Notes under the pieces: model-generated | Told to the model about the DNA's origin: nothing | The model's database searches: none | Seen by the model: the letters and a program-made list of their open reading frames with translations, nothing else | Program-made: the position numbers and the translations under genes | Part shown: piece after piece, positions 6,620 to 14,646 of the stretch | How positions within the stretch are numbered: position 1 is the stretch's first letter | Layout: each line of letters starts with the position of its first letter | Source: a virus | IMG/VR virus record: IMGVR_UViG_3300042691_041916 | Location: 1 to 53,026 of that record | Length of the DNA stretch: 53,026 nt | Strand: one strand, 5' to 3'

Positions 6620-6796
6620 TCAAATCTGTGGAACAATCTCAAAATCATCGGGGGTAAGTGTTTTGTCCATAAAATAGCCACGTTTGCAATACTCTGGGAT
6701 TACCTTATTCAGGTGCCTCTGAGCACTTTCCTGAGAATCGAAAATAGCGTGGATGACATTGTGGTTTCTTTTCTCTGTTAGGTAGAACTTTTCCAT
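6620..6796 (-). CDS. Hypothetical small protein
   Basis: 58 residues from the ATG at 6796 (MEKFYLTEKRNHNVIHAIFD). The longer open frame upstream overlaps the neighbouring gene and is not used. No domain recognised. Confidence 0.65.
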   Translation of the reverse strand: MEKFYLTEKRNHNVIHAIFDSQESAQRHLNKVIPEYCKRGYFMDKTLTPDDFEIVPQI

Positions 6797-6809
6797 AGGG
6801 CTACGCAGA

Positions 6810-7682
6810 TTAAGCACACTGGAGCAGGGTGGCCTTAGTGGGGCGGCTAAAGAATCCAAACTTATCATCGTCGTTCGACACCGTAACCTTGGCATCGAAG
6901 CGAACATAGCAACCCCGCTCAATTCCCTCCCTCAGCAAGGAAGTAGGAGCACTGCCATACACCTTCCAGCCCTCATCCGAAACCACCAAGATTTTCGTCA
7001 TTGTCCCAAAGTCACTGTCAACTTGTTTGACGGAAAGGACTTTTCCTTTAATGGTGCCCCTGACATTGTTGAAGGGGACAGGTTGAGCCGCTTCCTTCTC
7101 AGCTTTACGCTCCGCCTCAATGCGCTCTTTGTTTTCCTCCCAATGATCGTGTTGCTCGATGAGCTTTCCAAGGAAGGCAAATTGTTTCTCAGTCAGATCC
7201 CCATACTTAACAAGCTTACCCACAAGGTCTTTGATAATCGGCCGTTGACGGTTATGAGCAGACCAATCCATTTGAGATATCTCCCAAGCCCTTTCCAAGC
7301 TCATTTCCTTAAGAACAAGCTGGGCTTTTGCCTTACCGGCCTTAGCCTTCTTAGCCCGTGCCACCTCATCTTTCAGGCGACGGAAAACATCAGCGTCCCC
7401 TCCACCGAGTTTCTCGGCGCAGTCATACCCCGTAGCAATGTAGGTGTTTGAGGGACGGTGAAACCAGATAACACGGTAGAAAGCGAGAGCGCCGCAGACG
7501 TGGCAGCTCCCTCCGTGGGCATGATCGCTCATGCGCCCGCCAGTGCGCAGCCGATGGGCATTAAACGCCTCCATTTCCTGGCGGCCCGTCCCCAGCTCTT
7601 CGTCCCCGAACGTGGCCACATAATCGTAGTCGTCGGGGATGATGGCGGAGGGGCGATGAATGTCAGTGCGCTGCTGAGCCAT
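6810..7682 (-). CDS. Zinc-finger protein with possible OB-fold C-terminus
   Basis: 290 residues from the ATG at 7682 (MAQQRTDIHRPS), following hairpin cassette 6. Around residues 60-95 is CHVCGALAFYRVIW...ATGYDCAEKL, a likely zinc-binding segment. A basic helical stretch follows (RRLKDEVARAKKAKAGKAKA). The last 90 residues (IKGKVLSVKQVDSDFGTMTK, WKVYGSAP, RGCYVRFDAKVTVS) look like a small beta-barrel (OB-type) domain. Nucleic-acid binding is the likely general role; the exact function is not known. Confidence 0.75.
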   Translation of the reverse strand: MAQQRTDIHRPSAIIPDDYDYVATFGDEELGTGRQEMEAFNAHRLRTGGRMSDHAHGGSCHVCGALAFYRVIWFHRPSNTYIATGYDCAEKLGGGDADVFRRLKDEVARAKKAKAGKAKAQLVLKEMSLERAWEISQMDWSAHNRQRPIIKDLVGKLVKYGDLTEKQFAFLGKLIEQHDHWEENKERIEAERKAEKEAAQPVPFNNVRGTIKGKVLSVKQVDSDFGTMTKILVVSDEGWKVYGSAPTSLLREGIERGCYVRFDAKVTVSNDDDKFGFFSRPTKATLLQCA

Positions 7683-7693
7683 GATTCTGTAGC

Positions 7694-7751
7694 AGTGGCG
7701 GCCTTGCCGCCTTACCCGGATATTGTAGCACCTTGCCCTTAGGGTTGACGA
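7694..7751 (-). promoter_or_regulatory. Hairpin-leader promoter cassette, copy 6
   Basis: TCGTCA (7746-7751), spacer with CCCTAAGGG, TACAAT (7722-7727), stem GGCGGC-AAG-GCCGCC and the ATG at 7682. Confidence 0.8.
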
Positions 7752-7806
7752 CTCCCGGAGTTCGGAGGGGCAAGGGGCTTCCATTATTTAGAAACCCCTC
7801 GCACAA

Positions 7807-8268
7807 TCAACCCTTGAAAGAAGACAGCCACCAACCAATTTCCCCTTCAGGAGCAATCTCAAATTCTTCCATAAAGTTGATGAGGCGGCGGCGATCTTCC
7901 TCTTCAACTTTCAGATAATCTGAGGGGATTCCTACGGGGTAACCCCGATTGGCCTCAATGTGCTTAACAGCAAGGATGTACATGGGGTAATCCCCGCTAC
8001 AATAGTTGACTAGTTCGATAGGCAAGGGATTAGCCCTACGCCACTCGTTCCTTTTAGTAAAGTAGTTAGAAACTTCGGGCGAACCTGAATGAATACCGGG
8101 CTTAAACTCGCCAAACTCATCGAAAGGGTAGTCAACCGTTCCAGTAAAACCACGGACATCCTCCCACCATTCGTCAATGTCTCCCTCATACTTCTCATCG
8201 TCCCAAGGAAACTCAAATCCCTCCTCAAAGACGCAACCGTAGCTAAGCTGACCGTCTGTAGCACCCAT
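7807..8268 (-). CDS. Hypothetical acidic protein
   Basis: 153 residues from the ATG at 8268 (MGATDGQLSYGCVFEEGFEF), placed after hairpin cassette 7. Very acidic and Trp-rich (DDEKYEGDIDEWWEDVRGF; C-terminal EEDRRRLINFMEEFE). No domain recognised. Small acidic phage proteins often act as inhibitors or DNA mimics, but nothing here proves that. Confidence 0.75.
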   Translation of the reverse strand: MGATDGQLSYGCVFEEGFEFPWDDEKYEGDIDEWWEDVRGFTGTVDYPFDEFGEFKPGIHSGSPEVSNYFTKRNEWRRANPLPIELVNYCSGDYPMYILAVKHIEANRGYPVGIPSDYLKVEEEDRRRLINFMEEFEIAPEGEIGWWLSSFKG

Positions 8269-8284
8269 TGTTTTAACCAGTAGT

Positions 8285-8341
8285 GGCAGCCTCAGGCTGC
8301 CGAACTCAGACATTGTAGCACATTGCTTCCAAGGTTGCAAA
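8285..8341 (-). promoter_or_regulatory. Hairpin-leader promoter cassette, copy 7 (variant stem)
   Basis: TTTGCA (8336-8341), 18 bp, TACAAT (8312-8317). The stem is GGCAGCC-TGA-GGCTGCC, a double change that keeps pairing and so supports an RNA structure. Confidence 0.8.
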
Positions 8342-8371
8342 CTACGGGGTTCAAGGCAGGGAGCATCAACC

Positions 8372-8608
8372 CTAACGTTTGTCACATGACATCTGCACCC
8401 TTAACCAATACCCATCGCTTAACCCAAAGTATTCGCATAGGGTTTTTCCAATTCCTTCTGTGATCCTCAATTCTCCGCTGATAACCCCTTTAACTTGGCT
8501 CTCATCCAAACCTGTATCTCTGCAGAGTTGACTTATAGTTATGCCCATCGGGTCAAGAAACTCCTCTTTAAGGATTTCCCCCGGAGTGACCGGTTCAAGG
8601 TTTTGCAT
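8372..8608 (-). CDS. HigA-like XRE antitoxin-type protein
   Basis: 78 residues from the ATG at 8608 (MQNLEPVTPGEILKEEFLD), chosen over an upstream TTG because this is the usual start of the HigA family. The sequence PGEILKEEFLDPMGIT, an HTH (ISQLCRDTGLDESQVKGVI), and LCEYFGLSDGYWLRVQ match HigA/VapI-type antidotes. No HigB-type toxin is seen next to it, so it is either an orphan antidote or simply a transcriptional regulator. It follows 8636-8917 in the same operon. Confidence 0.85.
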   Translation of the reverse strand: MQNLEPVTPGEILKEEFLDPMGITISQLCRDTGLDESQVKGVISGELRITEGIGKTLCEYFGLSDGYWLRVQMSCDKR

Positions 8609-8635
8609 GGTTGTTTTGAGTTGAAAGTGGGACAA

Positions 8636-8917
8636 TTAGGCGTGAGCAACACCGACCATACGTTCCAGGGCTTGATGCAGACTGAAGCCTGCCAGACGAA
8701 GCTCATGGAATTTGATAGCTTCGCACCAGAGCTGGGGGCGATCGTAGTGAGGCACTCGTTCAGCCCCAATGTAGGTAAAGTCCTTTTCAAGGTTGCCATA
8801 GCGGCCCGCCTCAAGCTCCTGAGTCAGCCATTGCAGCCGCTCTTGCTTCCACTCAGTGTCCGGCCATTGCGACTCCTCATGGAGACACATCCTTTCAACG
8901 GTGACAGTAGTAATCAT
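8636..8917 (-). CDS. Hypothetical protein upstream of the HigA-like gene
   Basis: 93 residues, start at 8917 after hairpin cassette 8. Helical, with WKQERLQWLTQELEAGRYGN and a C-terminal LRLAGFSLHQALERM. It does not look like HigB/RelE. Its stop directly precedes the HigA-like gene. Confidence 0.75.
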   Translation of the reverse strand: MITTVTVERMCLHEESQWPDTEWKQERLQWLTQELEAGRYGNLEKDFTYIGAERVPHYDRPQLWCEAIKFHELRLAGFSLHQALERMVGVAHA

Positions 8918-8929
8918 TGCTCTTGCGGC

Positions 8930-8987
8930 GGTGGCGGCTGGGCCGCCTTACCACCGTATTATACCATTCCTTGCTACTGGCAGGACA
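8930..8987 (-). promoter_or_regulatory. Hairpin-leader promoter cassette, copy 8
   Basis: TATAAT (8958-8963), -35 TGTCCT (8982-8987) inside the end of the upstream gene, stem GGCGGC-CCA-GCCGCC before the ATG at 8917. Confidence 0.75.
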
Positions 8988-9222
8988 ACCCACGGGCCTT
9001 AAAAAAGCTCCGTAACAATTCGCAGGCTTCATGCTGCCACCCCAGCAAGCATTCCAAATGGCCCACCGCATCTTTCGGTTTACGGTTCTCACCGTAGCAC
9101 CGGTCATTGATGAACCACGTCGCTACCCCATTAGGGAGTAAGGTTAGGGCAAACTTGTCGGGGGTGCTAATGCCTGGCCATTCCAGACATATGCGCTCCG
9201 ACGTACCGAGAGTTTCCATCAT
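8974..9222 (-). CDS. Hypothetical protein
   Basis: 82 residues. Mixed strands then helix (FALTLLPNGVATWFINDRCYG, GHLECLLGWQHEACELLRSFF). The ATG codons at 9222 and 9219 are both possible. Close behind 9229-9435, so co-transcribed with it. No domain recognised. Confidence 0.7.
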   Translation of the reverse strand: MMETLGTSERICLEWPGISTPDKFALTLLPNGVATWFINDRCYGENRKPKDAVGHLECLLGWQHEACELLRSFFKARGLSCQ

Positions 9223-9228
9223 GGTGGT

Positions 9229-9435
9229 TTAGGGCAGCGGATTAATAACGGTTGTTTTAGACTTAGACCTTTTAACATCAAGGCTGACCCATTGGCCCAC
9301 GTTCCAGTCAAAGTCAACATCCCACCCTTTCTTACTGAAGTGAGAATGGAGGATTTCCTCAATCTCGTCAGTGTCAAGAGTGAAACGCTCAGTCTCTGTT
9401 GTGGTAACTTGTCGCTTTACTTTGGAGCTTTCCAT
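9229..9435 (-). CDS. Hypothetical small protein
   Basis: 68 residues from the ATG at 9435 (MESSKVKRQVTTTETERFTL). Strand-helix-strand look (DEIEEILHSHFSKKGWDVDFD, VSLDVKRSKSKTTV). No domain recognised. First gene behind the promoter at 9458-9487, back to back with the only plus-strand gene. Confidence 0.7.
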   Translation of the reverse strand: MESSKVKRQVTTTETERFTLDTDEIEEILHSHFSKKGWDVDFDWNVGQWVSLDVKRSKSKTTVINPLP

Positions 9436-9457
9436 TTTGCATTTACAGGTCGTCAGC

Positions 9458-9487
9458 ATCGTAGCACCTTGCCCCTAGAGCTGTCAA
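9458..9487 (-). promoter_or_regulatory. Promoter of the repeated type without leader hairpin
   Basis: TTGACA (9482-9487), the conserved 18 bp spacer, TACGAT (9458-9463). The leader to 9435 contains no GC-rich stem. This lies in the divergent region facing the plus-strand gene at 9554. Confidence 0.75.
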
Positions 9488-9553
9488 CCCCCCTCAAGTG
9501 CTGCTTTAAGAGGTGAAAGGGGTAAATTACTTATAGTTAAAAATTGAAGAAAA

Positions 9554-11236
9554 ATGTATAACCCTAACCAAGACATTGTTGCAGGGAGAACAGCCTCCCA
9601 GATCGAGTCTGCGAAGCGCCGTGCTGTCAAAGGTGGGGGGAGAAAAAGGTGTAAGAAGGGTAAGAGCTGCGGAGCAACTTGTATTAACGGCAGTAAGGTT
9701 TGCTTAGTGGATTTGCCCTGGGTTTCTTCCAACGGTTTAACCAAAGTTGTTAAGGAGATTCAAGGTGTTTCAAGAGAGAATCCAGTAGAGAAAGCTGCTA
9801 CCAGAGTTGATAAAAGGTCAATGAGCCAATTGTTGGGGGAAATGGAGGGGCACTATAAGGAAATTAGAAAGATTAACGATGCAAGTATGCCGGATGGGGA
9901 GAAGGCTTGGAGGAGAGAGGAACTTTGGGCCAAGATTGATGCAGTCAGGAGTAAAATTGAGGCAGAGGCTGGTAAGGCAGGTGATAAAACGGGGGCATTG
10001 AAAGAGCTTAAGGACAAGGAGGATGACTTTAGGATCATGTCCCTAGGTAATGAAAAACTTGGCAAAGAGGCTAGGGGCGCCCTTACAAATGTAATAGCTT
10101 CTAAGTCCGTTTTAATGACAAATAAAAACTTAGATGATACCCAAGTTAAAACCCTGAGGGAAGGTATAGACTCTAACTTGAAACGGGCAGAGAAGTATGT
10201 AGGATTTATGGATCCGGGCAGGGATAAGGAATCTCTGGCACGTACCATAGGTATTTATACTGGCAGGATTCAGCCACTTTCCCAAGGTTCCTTAGATGAA
10301 GTAAGCAAAGCAGGTAAAGCATTCATGGATAAATACCGAAACAGATTAGATTCTGCGTTCAGTATTTGGAATCGGAGGGTTGCCCTGGAGGCTGCGATAA
10401 CGAGAAAGCTTAAAGACGACGAATCCTTAACGTTTAAACAAAGAATGCGACTTAGAAGGGTGTTAGAAAGTATAATCAGCAGAAGTGTGAGAGCTAACGA
10501 GAGATCATTCAAACTGATGGAGGAAATGAGAGCGGAACTTCTTAAGACAAAGCTCTCTGAGGATGACATTAAGGGTATTATGGGTCGCCTAAAGATAACA
10601 GGTAAAAACACACCGGACAACGACCCCTCAATCAAACAGGTTAGGGGACAAGTTGAAGAATTTGCTCGAATGTTTAATGGTAAAGGGTTGTTGGAAGTTA
10701 CGGGAGATAGCGGGATGCCTACCGGTTATCTAAGGGAGATGTTAGTGAGTCCTAAGGAACGGGCATACCAGCAGCACGGCTTCGTTATGACTAGCGGAAT
10801 CCCCAGGGTAACCTTCCACGAAATTGCTCACATCGTGGAACTTGGCAGGGGTTGGTTAGCCAATTATGCAGAGAAGTGGAGGGACGGTAAAGCCTTTAAT
10901 GTGAGGCAAGTTGAAAACGCTAAGGGGATGGAAAGGATTATAAGAGATGGAGATGGTAAGCTAATCCCCTATGCGACTCAAGACCTGTCGGGGAGAAACC
11001 TTCCCGTATTTAGATTGAAAGAAATGCCCATCCATAAAAACTCTATCTACGATCCCAATGAGATTGCGGTGGTAGACAAGTTTATGGACTTGTATATGGG
11101 GAAGGTTTATACATGGAAAGGCTCTGAGGTTATTTCAATGGGAATGGAAAAGTTTGCCTCCCCTCAGGACATGCGCCATCTCTACATGAACCATCCCGAC
11201 CTTTTCGAAACAATTGTTGGGCTTGCTCTCACATAG
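9554..11236 (+). CDS. Large protein with cysteine motif, coiled coil and HExxH metallopeptidase motif
   Basis: 560 residues and the only sizeable plus-strand gene. Residues 28-50 hold a basic segment with four cysteines (C33, C39, C43, C50) in a K-S-C-G-A-T-C-I context followed by VCLVDLP. Residues about 60-360 are charged and helical, probably long coiled coils (MEGHYKEIRKI, EELWAKIDAVRSKIEAEAGK). Residues 418-428 read PRVTFHEIAHIVE, a zincin HExxH motif (H422, E423, H426); the third ligand is unclear. Phages often carry such late, injected or virion-associated proteins, but that role is inference. Start chosen at the ATG with GAAG just upstream. It converges with the gene ending at 11246. 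Confidence 0.85.
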   Translation: MYNPNQDIVAGRTASQIESAKRRAVKGGGRKRCKKGKSCGATCINGSKVCLVDLPWVSSNGLTKVVKEIQGVSRENPVEKAATRVDKRSMSQLLGEMEGHYKEIRKINDASMPDGEKAWRREELWAKIDAVRSKIEAEAGKAGDKTGALKELKDKEDDFRIMSLGNEKLGKEARGALTNVIASKSVLMTNKNLDDTQVKTLREGIDSNLKRAEKYVGFMDPGRDKESLARTIGIYTGRIQPLSQGSLDEVSKAGKAFMDKYRNRLDSAFSIWNRRVALEAAITRKLKDDESLTFKQRMRLRRVLESIISRSVRANERSFKLMEEMRAELLKTKLSEDDIKGIMGRLKITGKNTPDNDPSIKQVRGQVEEFARMFNGKGLLEVTGDSGMPTGYLREMLVSPKERAYQQHGFVMTSGIPRVTFHEIAHIVELGRGWLANYAEKWRDGKAFNVRQVENAKGMERIIRDGDGKLIPYATQDLSGRNLPVFRLKEMPIHKNSIYDPNEIAVVDKFMDLYMGKVYTWKGSEVISMGMEKFASPQDMRHLYMNHPDLFETIVGLALT

Positions 11237-11245
11237 TGAACATAC

Positions 11246-11554
11246 TTACGTCATTGCCCCTTTAGGAAGCGGATGTTCCTTTTCGTACCGAACCTCTTTA
11301 GCAATTTGCTCCTTTGCCTCAGCGCTCAAAGTGTAGTCGTCGGGGCCAAACGCAGTGGCAACCGCTGTAACCAAATCCCTAAAGAAGCAGTTTTCTACAT
11401 CAAGGGTATGCCCGTACATCCCGTACATCCCCTTATCTTGTAAGAATTTCCAGTAGGCTACCACTCTATTACTCCCTTTTGCCGAGGCACTTCGGTCTTT
11501 CCACGTCAGTGTGAGCGGTTCTCCATAAGGAGTCTTTGCTGTGATTGTAACCAT
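11246..11554 (-). CDS. Hypothetical protein
   Basis: 102 residues (MVTITAKTPYGEPLTLTWKD...). N-terminal beta strands, then helix; ends in a charged tail (EQIAKEVRYEKEHPLPKG). A Shine-Dalgarno GGAGG lies about 9-11 nt before the ATG. Its end is 10 bp from the end of the plus-strand gene. No domain recognised. Confidence 0.75.
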   Translation of the reverse strand: MVTITAKTPYGEPLTLTWKDRSASAKGSNRVVAYWKFLQDKGMYGMYGHTLDVENCFFRDLVTAVATAFGPDDYTLSAEAKEQIAKEVRYEKEHPLPKGAMT

Positions 11555-11597
11555 TTTCTTAGCCTCCCGTCATCAGAGTGTTTTACCCAGCTTGCGC

Positions 11598-11804
11598 TCA
11601 ATCCTCGAAAACATCCTCACCATTAAGGAAACCCACGGCATACTTCAGTTTGGCACTGACGTGGCGGATGCTGCCCACATGACCCCAGTTGATCGGCGTG
11701 TCACCGTCAGGGGCGGGCATGTTTTCGATGCTCTCCTGAAGCTGCTCCAGAAGGGCCATGGCTTCGGAGTGGCGGAGAGAGTAGGCTTGCTCGGCAGGTG
11801 TCAT
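11598..11804 (-). CDS. Hypothetical small helical protein
   Basis: 68 residues after hairpin cassette 9. Helical N-terminus (AEQAYSLRHSEAMALLEQLQ). No domain recognised. Confidence 0.7.
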   Translation of the reverse strand: MTPAEQAYSLRHSEAMALLEQLQESIENMPAPDGDTPINWGHVGSIRHVSAKLKYAVGFLNGEDVFED

Positions 11805-11816
11805 CGGGGTTAGGGC

Positions 11817-11874
11817 GGTGGCGGCTGAGCCGCCGTTCTCTAAGATTGTAGCACCTTGCCCTTAGGGGTGACTA
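11817..11874 (-). promoter_or_regulatory. Hairpin-leader promoter cassette, copy 9
   Basis: TAGTCA (11869-11874), 18 bp, TACAAT (11845-11850), stem GGCGGC-TCA-GCCGCC, then the ATG at 11804. Confidence 0.75.
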
Positions 11875-11889
11875 CCCCCCGCCAGGGCC

Positions 11890-12027
11890 TCAATGCCGGA
11901 GCACCCTGAGCCATACAGCCCCCGCTCCCCAACACACAGCGAGTAGAAAGAGAAAAGTATTCTGCGATGAGAGTGCTCCTGCTAAGTAAATAGAGGAGCA
12001 GATAACAGCAACTTGACTTTCTTTCAT
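11890..12027 (-). CDS. Very small two-helix membrane protein
   Basis: 45 residues: MKESQVAVICSSIYLAGALS, then a second hydrophobic segment FLFLLAVCWGAGAVWL and a basic end. The ATG overlaps the stop of the gene above (ATGA), with GGAGG 5 nt upstream, so both a ribosome site and coupling support it. It ends the nine-gene operon that begins at 14577. Function unknown; size and layout would allow a holin or membrane-perturbing role, but there is no direct evidence. Confidence 0.75.
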   Translation of the reverse strand: MKESQVAVICSSIYLAGALSSQNTFLFLLAVCWGAGAVWLRVLRH

Positions 12028-12533
12028 TTTTCCTCCTTTTGCTTAGAACCCATAATAGCCTCCATGTGGTTCCTGGCAAGCGCCCTAAGGGATTCCCGCC
12101 TCTCCTTATCTGAGAGAATGTGCTTGACGTCAGTGGCAATCTCAGTAGCCATGTGATTAACCATCCGATTTGCCAGTTCCTCCTCCACCCTCCTAGCAAA
12201 ATGCTCCTGCAACTTATCCTTATCTATGCTTTCCCAGCACTTTTGAATCCATTCCTTAGGCACCCTAAACCGGCTATTATAGTCGGCATTTAGCCAATCT
12301 CCTTTTGAGATCATGTTGAGCACAGCTTTCTCAGCCGCCTTCTTTACCTCAATTTCAAACGCACTAAGCGGTGCTGGGTGATTGCTTCCGGGGAGAGTGT
12401 CCGCTATGTCCTTTAGCCTTTGACACACCCCTTCAATTTGGTTGAATAGGGGGTCATTGCTCATGACCCTTTGCTTGAAAATCCTGTCAGAAATGTGGTA
12501 CAGGAACTCTTTGTCAGAAGTAGGCTCAATCAT
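12024..12533 (-). CDS. Hypothetical helical protein
   Basis: 169 residues, highly charged and helical (IEGVCQRLKDIADTL, LQEHFARRVEEELANRM, ERRESLRALARNHMEAIMG). It overlaps the genes on both sides by 4-8 nt. No domain recognised. Confidence 0.8.
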   Translation of the reverse strand: MIEPTSDKEFLYHISDRIFKQRVMSNDPLFNQIEGVCQRLKDIADTLPGSNHPAPLSAFEIEVKKAAEKAVLNMISKGDWLNADYNSRFRVPKEWIQKCWESIDKDKLQEHFARRVEEELANRMVNHMATEIATDVKHILSDKERRESLRALARNHMEAIMGSKQKEEK

Positions 12534-12741
12534 TGCAGGAAAAATAAGGGGACTTAGATTGGGCGAATTTCACCAAAGCCTTAAGCACATTGGGCTCCAG
12601 ATAGCAGACAGGTTCATTGCGGTGGTCATTCACAGAAATAGCAATTCCAAATCCGTCGAAGTGAGCATAGATGCCATCACCGACGTGCTCAGATTGAGGG
12701 GCATTATTATCCCCGTAGTATCCTTGCTCTGGACTACACAT
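12526..12741 (-). CDS. Hypothetical small protein
   Basis: 71 residues from the ATG at 12741 (MCSPEQGYYGDNN). Strand-rich middle (YAHFDGFGIAISVND). The start overlaps the stop of the upstream gene by 8 nt. No domain recognised. Confidence 0.75.
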   Translation of the reverse strand: MCSPEQGYYGDNNAPQSEHVGDGIYAHFDGFGIAISVNDHRNEPVCYLEPNVLKALVKFAQSKSPYFSCND

Positions 12742-13069
12742 TGTCCCCTCCGTGTTGTGGTTCTTTAGAATCGAGGAAAGCCTTGATATCGGGCCTCCAC
12801 TCAAGATAGGTGCAGTCAGGATCGCAGGCGTTGTCAACCAGGGTTCTGTAACCAACCATAATCTTAGCCCACACATCTCCAGCCCCGTAACCCCAGTCAC
12901 CTTCCCACACACCCCTAAGAACGTCAAGGAATTGTTCCGGTGTTGGCTCCTGAGGGGGCTCATCCTCACCTTTCGGGGAATAAGTCCCAAACTTCATGTA
13001 TTCGTCAACAAGTAGAAGAAATTGCTCCAGTTTGTCAATCTGTGCAGGGGTTGCCTTAGATAGCTTCAT
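12734..13069 (-). CDS. Hypothetical protein
   Basis: 111 residues. Helical N-terminus (TPAQIDKLEQFLLLVDEYM), acidic/Pro linker, then WEGDWGYGAGDVWAKI. No domain recognised. Member of the 14577-11890 operon. Confidence 0.75.
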   Translation of the reverse strand: MKLSKATPAQIDKLEQFLLLVDEYMKFGTYSPKGEDEPPQEPTPEQFLDVLRGVWEGDWGYGAGDVWAKIMVGYRTLVDNACDPDCTYLEWRPDIKAFLDSKEPQHGGDNV

Positions 13070-13080
13070 TGGCTTAGGTG

Positions 13081-13626
13081 TCAGAGAAGGTTGTTGTAGG
13101 TTTCAACGGCTGTCTCCACTTGATGGCCATCATAAATGGTAGAGAAACCTTTCTTTACGGTAAAACGCAATGTTCCCGACACCTGGAGACAAAGGTGCTC
13201 ACCGTCACGTGCCCTACCACTAGCATAAACCGTAACATGTTCACCTAACCATTCCACCATCTCCTCTGAACTCAACATTAACTTTTCCCTCTCCAAAGAT
13301 TCTGAAGATGTGGTGGGCTGAGGTAGTATCCACGTAAACTCCCCACGTTTCTTAGCCTCTTCCATGTCGAGTTTACCGTGAACCCTCTCAATGATACCTA
13401 AGCAGTGATTCCATCTATCTAACCCACTCCCCTCAGCAGTGGAGAAGGGCTTCAGGTCACGGGTAGCCCTATCTAACTTATCCTCAGCCTCCTGCCTTGA
13501 GCAACCGTTTTCCAAACAGGATTCTATAGCCTGATCTTCTGTAAGATTCATATTGGTAAAATGATCCACTACATCAGAAAACCTTGCAAATAATCCGTTG
13601 GGTTGCCTGACAATTCTTGAACCCAT
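13081..13626 (-). CDS. Hypothetical protein
   Basis: 181 residues. The N-terminal half is helical with LTEDQAIESCLENGCSRQEAE, resembling short helix-hairpin repeats. The C-terminal half is strand-rich (VTVYASGRARDGEHLCLQVS). No family recognised. Member of the 14577-11890 operon. Confidence 0.75.
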   Translation of the reverse strand: MGSRIVRQPNGLFARFSDVVDHFTNMNLTEDQAIESCLENGCSRQEAEDKLDRATRDLKPFSTAEGSGLDRWNHCLGIIERVHGKLDMEEAKKRGEFTWILPQPTTSSESLEREKLMLSSEEMVEWLGEHVTVYASGRARDGEHLCLQVSGTLRFTVKKGFSTIYDGHQVETAVETYNNLL

Positions 13627-13629
13627 TTG

Positions 13630-13908
13630 TCAGTTCCTTCTAGTGGTTGTAATCAGTTTTGATGGATTTACAAAGTCTACCTGGTGTACTTCACCCCACC
13701 CGTGGCTTTCATCCTGCAGAAGTTCAGACACTTTTGGCTCATACTCAAAGTCCTCCACAAGGTGGCGACTAACACTGACCCTAACTACTAGCTTAGATTC
13801 ACCCCTTGGCGGAAGGTCACTAAAGTAAGTGGCTTTACCAGCATGGCTGCTTGAAAATTTAACCACAGTGTCCCCATAAACTTTAAGGAACTCCTCAAGA
13901 GGTATCAT
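13630..13908 (-). CDS. Hypothetical protein
   Basis: 92 residues, mixed strands and helices (GESKLVVRVSVSRHLVEDFE). No domain recognised. Packed between genes of the 14577-11890 operon. Confidence 0.75.
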   Translation of the reverse strand: MIPLEEFLKVYGDTVVKFSSSHAGKATYFSDLPPRGESKLVVRVSVSRHLVEDFEYEPKVSELLQDESHGWGEVHQVDFVNPSKLITTTRRN

Positions 13909-13909
13909 A

Positions 13910-14104
13910 TCAAGGCCCCCACAAAAGAACTGAGTATACTAGTGACTCTACTAAAACAAATAGGTTCTTGTTGAGCACCCTCAACGAATCACCCAGGAGT
14001 GAGAGGGTAAACGCTGCCAGGTCTAGGGCCAAAATGAGAAGAAAGACTGGGCTTAAAGCAGTGTAGACAAGCACCACCATCAGCCTACGAATAAGAAATG
14101 CCAT
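13910..14104 (-). CDS. Small membrane protein
   Basis: 64 residues from the ATG at 14104. Almost entirely hydrophobic with about two to three membrane segments (MVVLVYTALSPVFLLILALD, FTLSLL, LFVLVESLVYSVLLWG). The longer frame upstream overlaps the neighbouring gene and is not used. Function unknown. Confidence 0.75.
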   Translation of the reverse strand: MAFLIRRLMVVLVYTALSPVFLLILALDLAAFTLSLLGDSLRVLNKNLFVLVESLVYSVLLWGP

Positions 14105-14111
14105 AGCAGAC

Positions 14112-14411
14112 TCAGTAGACAGGTAGTTGGATGGTGCGAGAAATACGGTGAGCGGGACTAATGGCCACAGCGGCGTAAGTCTTGCTCCATGATCTGTACC
14201 ACTTCCTGGCAACATTGAGTTCAACCACAGGGCTGCACCGATTCCAACCTGGTTTATTAGTTGCTTTGACCCACAGGACTGCAGGGTACTCCAGGTCCCC
14301 TCGACCCTCCAGAATGGCAACTTCACTCATTGACGGATCATACACCTCATAAACTGCTTTTTTGACCGTTTGAGGATTGTTCATCTCTCTGGGGGAGTCA
14401 GTAATTGGCAT
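14112..14411 (-). CDS. Hypothetical protein
   Basis: 99 residues from the ATG at 14411 (MPITDSPREMNN). Strand-rich centre (AVYEVYDPSMSEVAILEG, LEYPAVLWVKATN). It overlaps the end of 14398-14577. No domain recognised. Confidence 0.75.
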   Translation of the reverse strand: MPITDSPREMNNPQTVKKAVYEVYDPSMSEVAILEGRGDLEYPAVLWVKATNKPGWNRCSPVVELNVARKWYRSWSKTYAAVAISPAHRISRTIQLPVY

Positions 14412-14577
14412 CGTCACCGTAGCAATCCTCCATCAACTTATCGTACAAGTCGGTAAGCTTTGCAACATTTCCCCCAGCCCTCTCTACAGCCTTTTGGACT
14501 GCGTAAGCATCCATGCCGGGAAACTGCCCCAGCTTTTCGATTTCTTCCGTGAGGTAAAGAACCTGGGAGGTAGCCAT
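14398..14577 (-). CDS. Small helical protein, first gene of a nine-gene operon
   Basis: 59 residues (MATSQVLYLTEEIEKLGQF, then DAYAVQKAVERAGGNVAKL and LYDKLMEDCYGDD). It sits directly behind hairpin cassette 10, and its end overlaps the next start. No domain recognised; the helical pattern with G-N-V resembles short UBA/CUE-like folds, but this is weak. Confidence 0.75.
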   Translation of the reverse strand: MATSQVLYLTEEIEKLGQFPGMDAYAVQKAVERAGGNVAKLTDLYDKLMEDCYGDDANY

Positions 14578-14588
14578 GGTTTCAGTGC

Positions 14589-14646
14589 GGTGGCGGCTGT
14601 GCCGCCTTACAGAACCATATTAGCACACCTCCCTAGCGATGGCAAC
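14589..14646 (-). promoter_or_regulatory. Hairpin-leader promoter cassette, copy 10
   Basis: TAATAT (14617-14622) with GTTGCC (14641-14646) at 18 bp, then stem GGCGGC-ACA-GCCGCC and the ATG at 14577. Weaker -10 and -35 than the other copies. Confidence 0.65.

Noticed and set aside
8372-8917. A HigBA toxin-antitoxin pair
   Set aside because: Only the HigA-like protein is recognisable; the gene upstream lacks RelE/HigB features.
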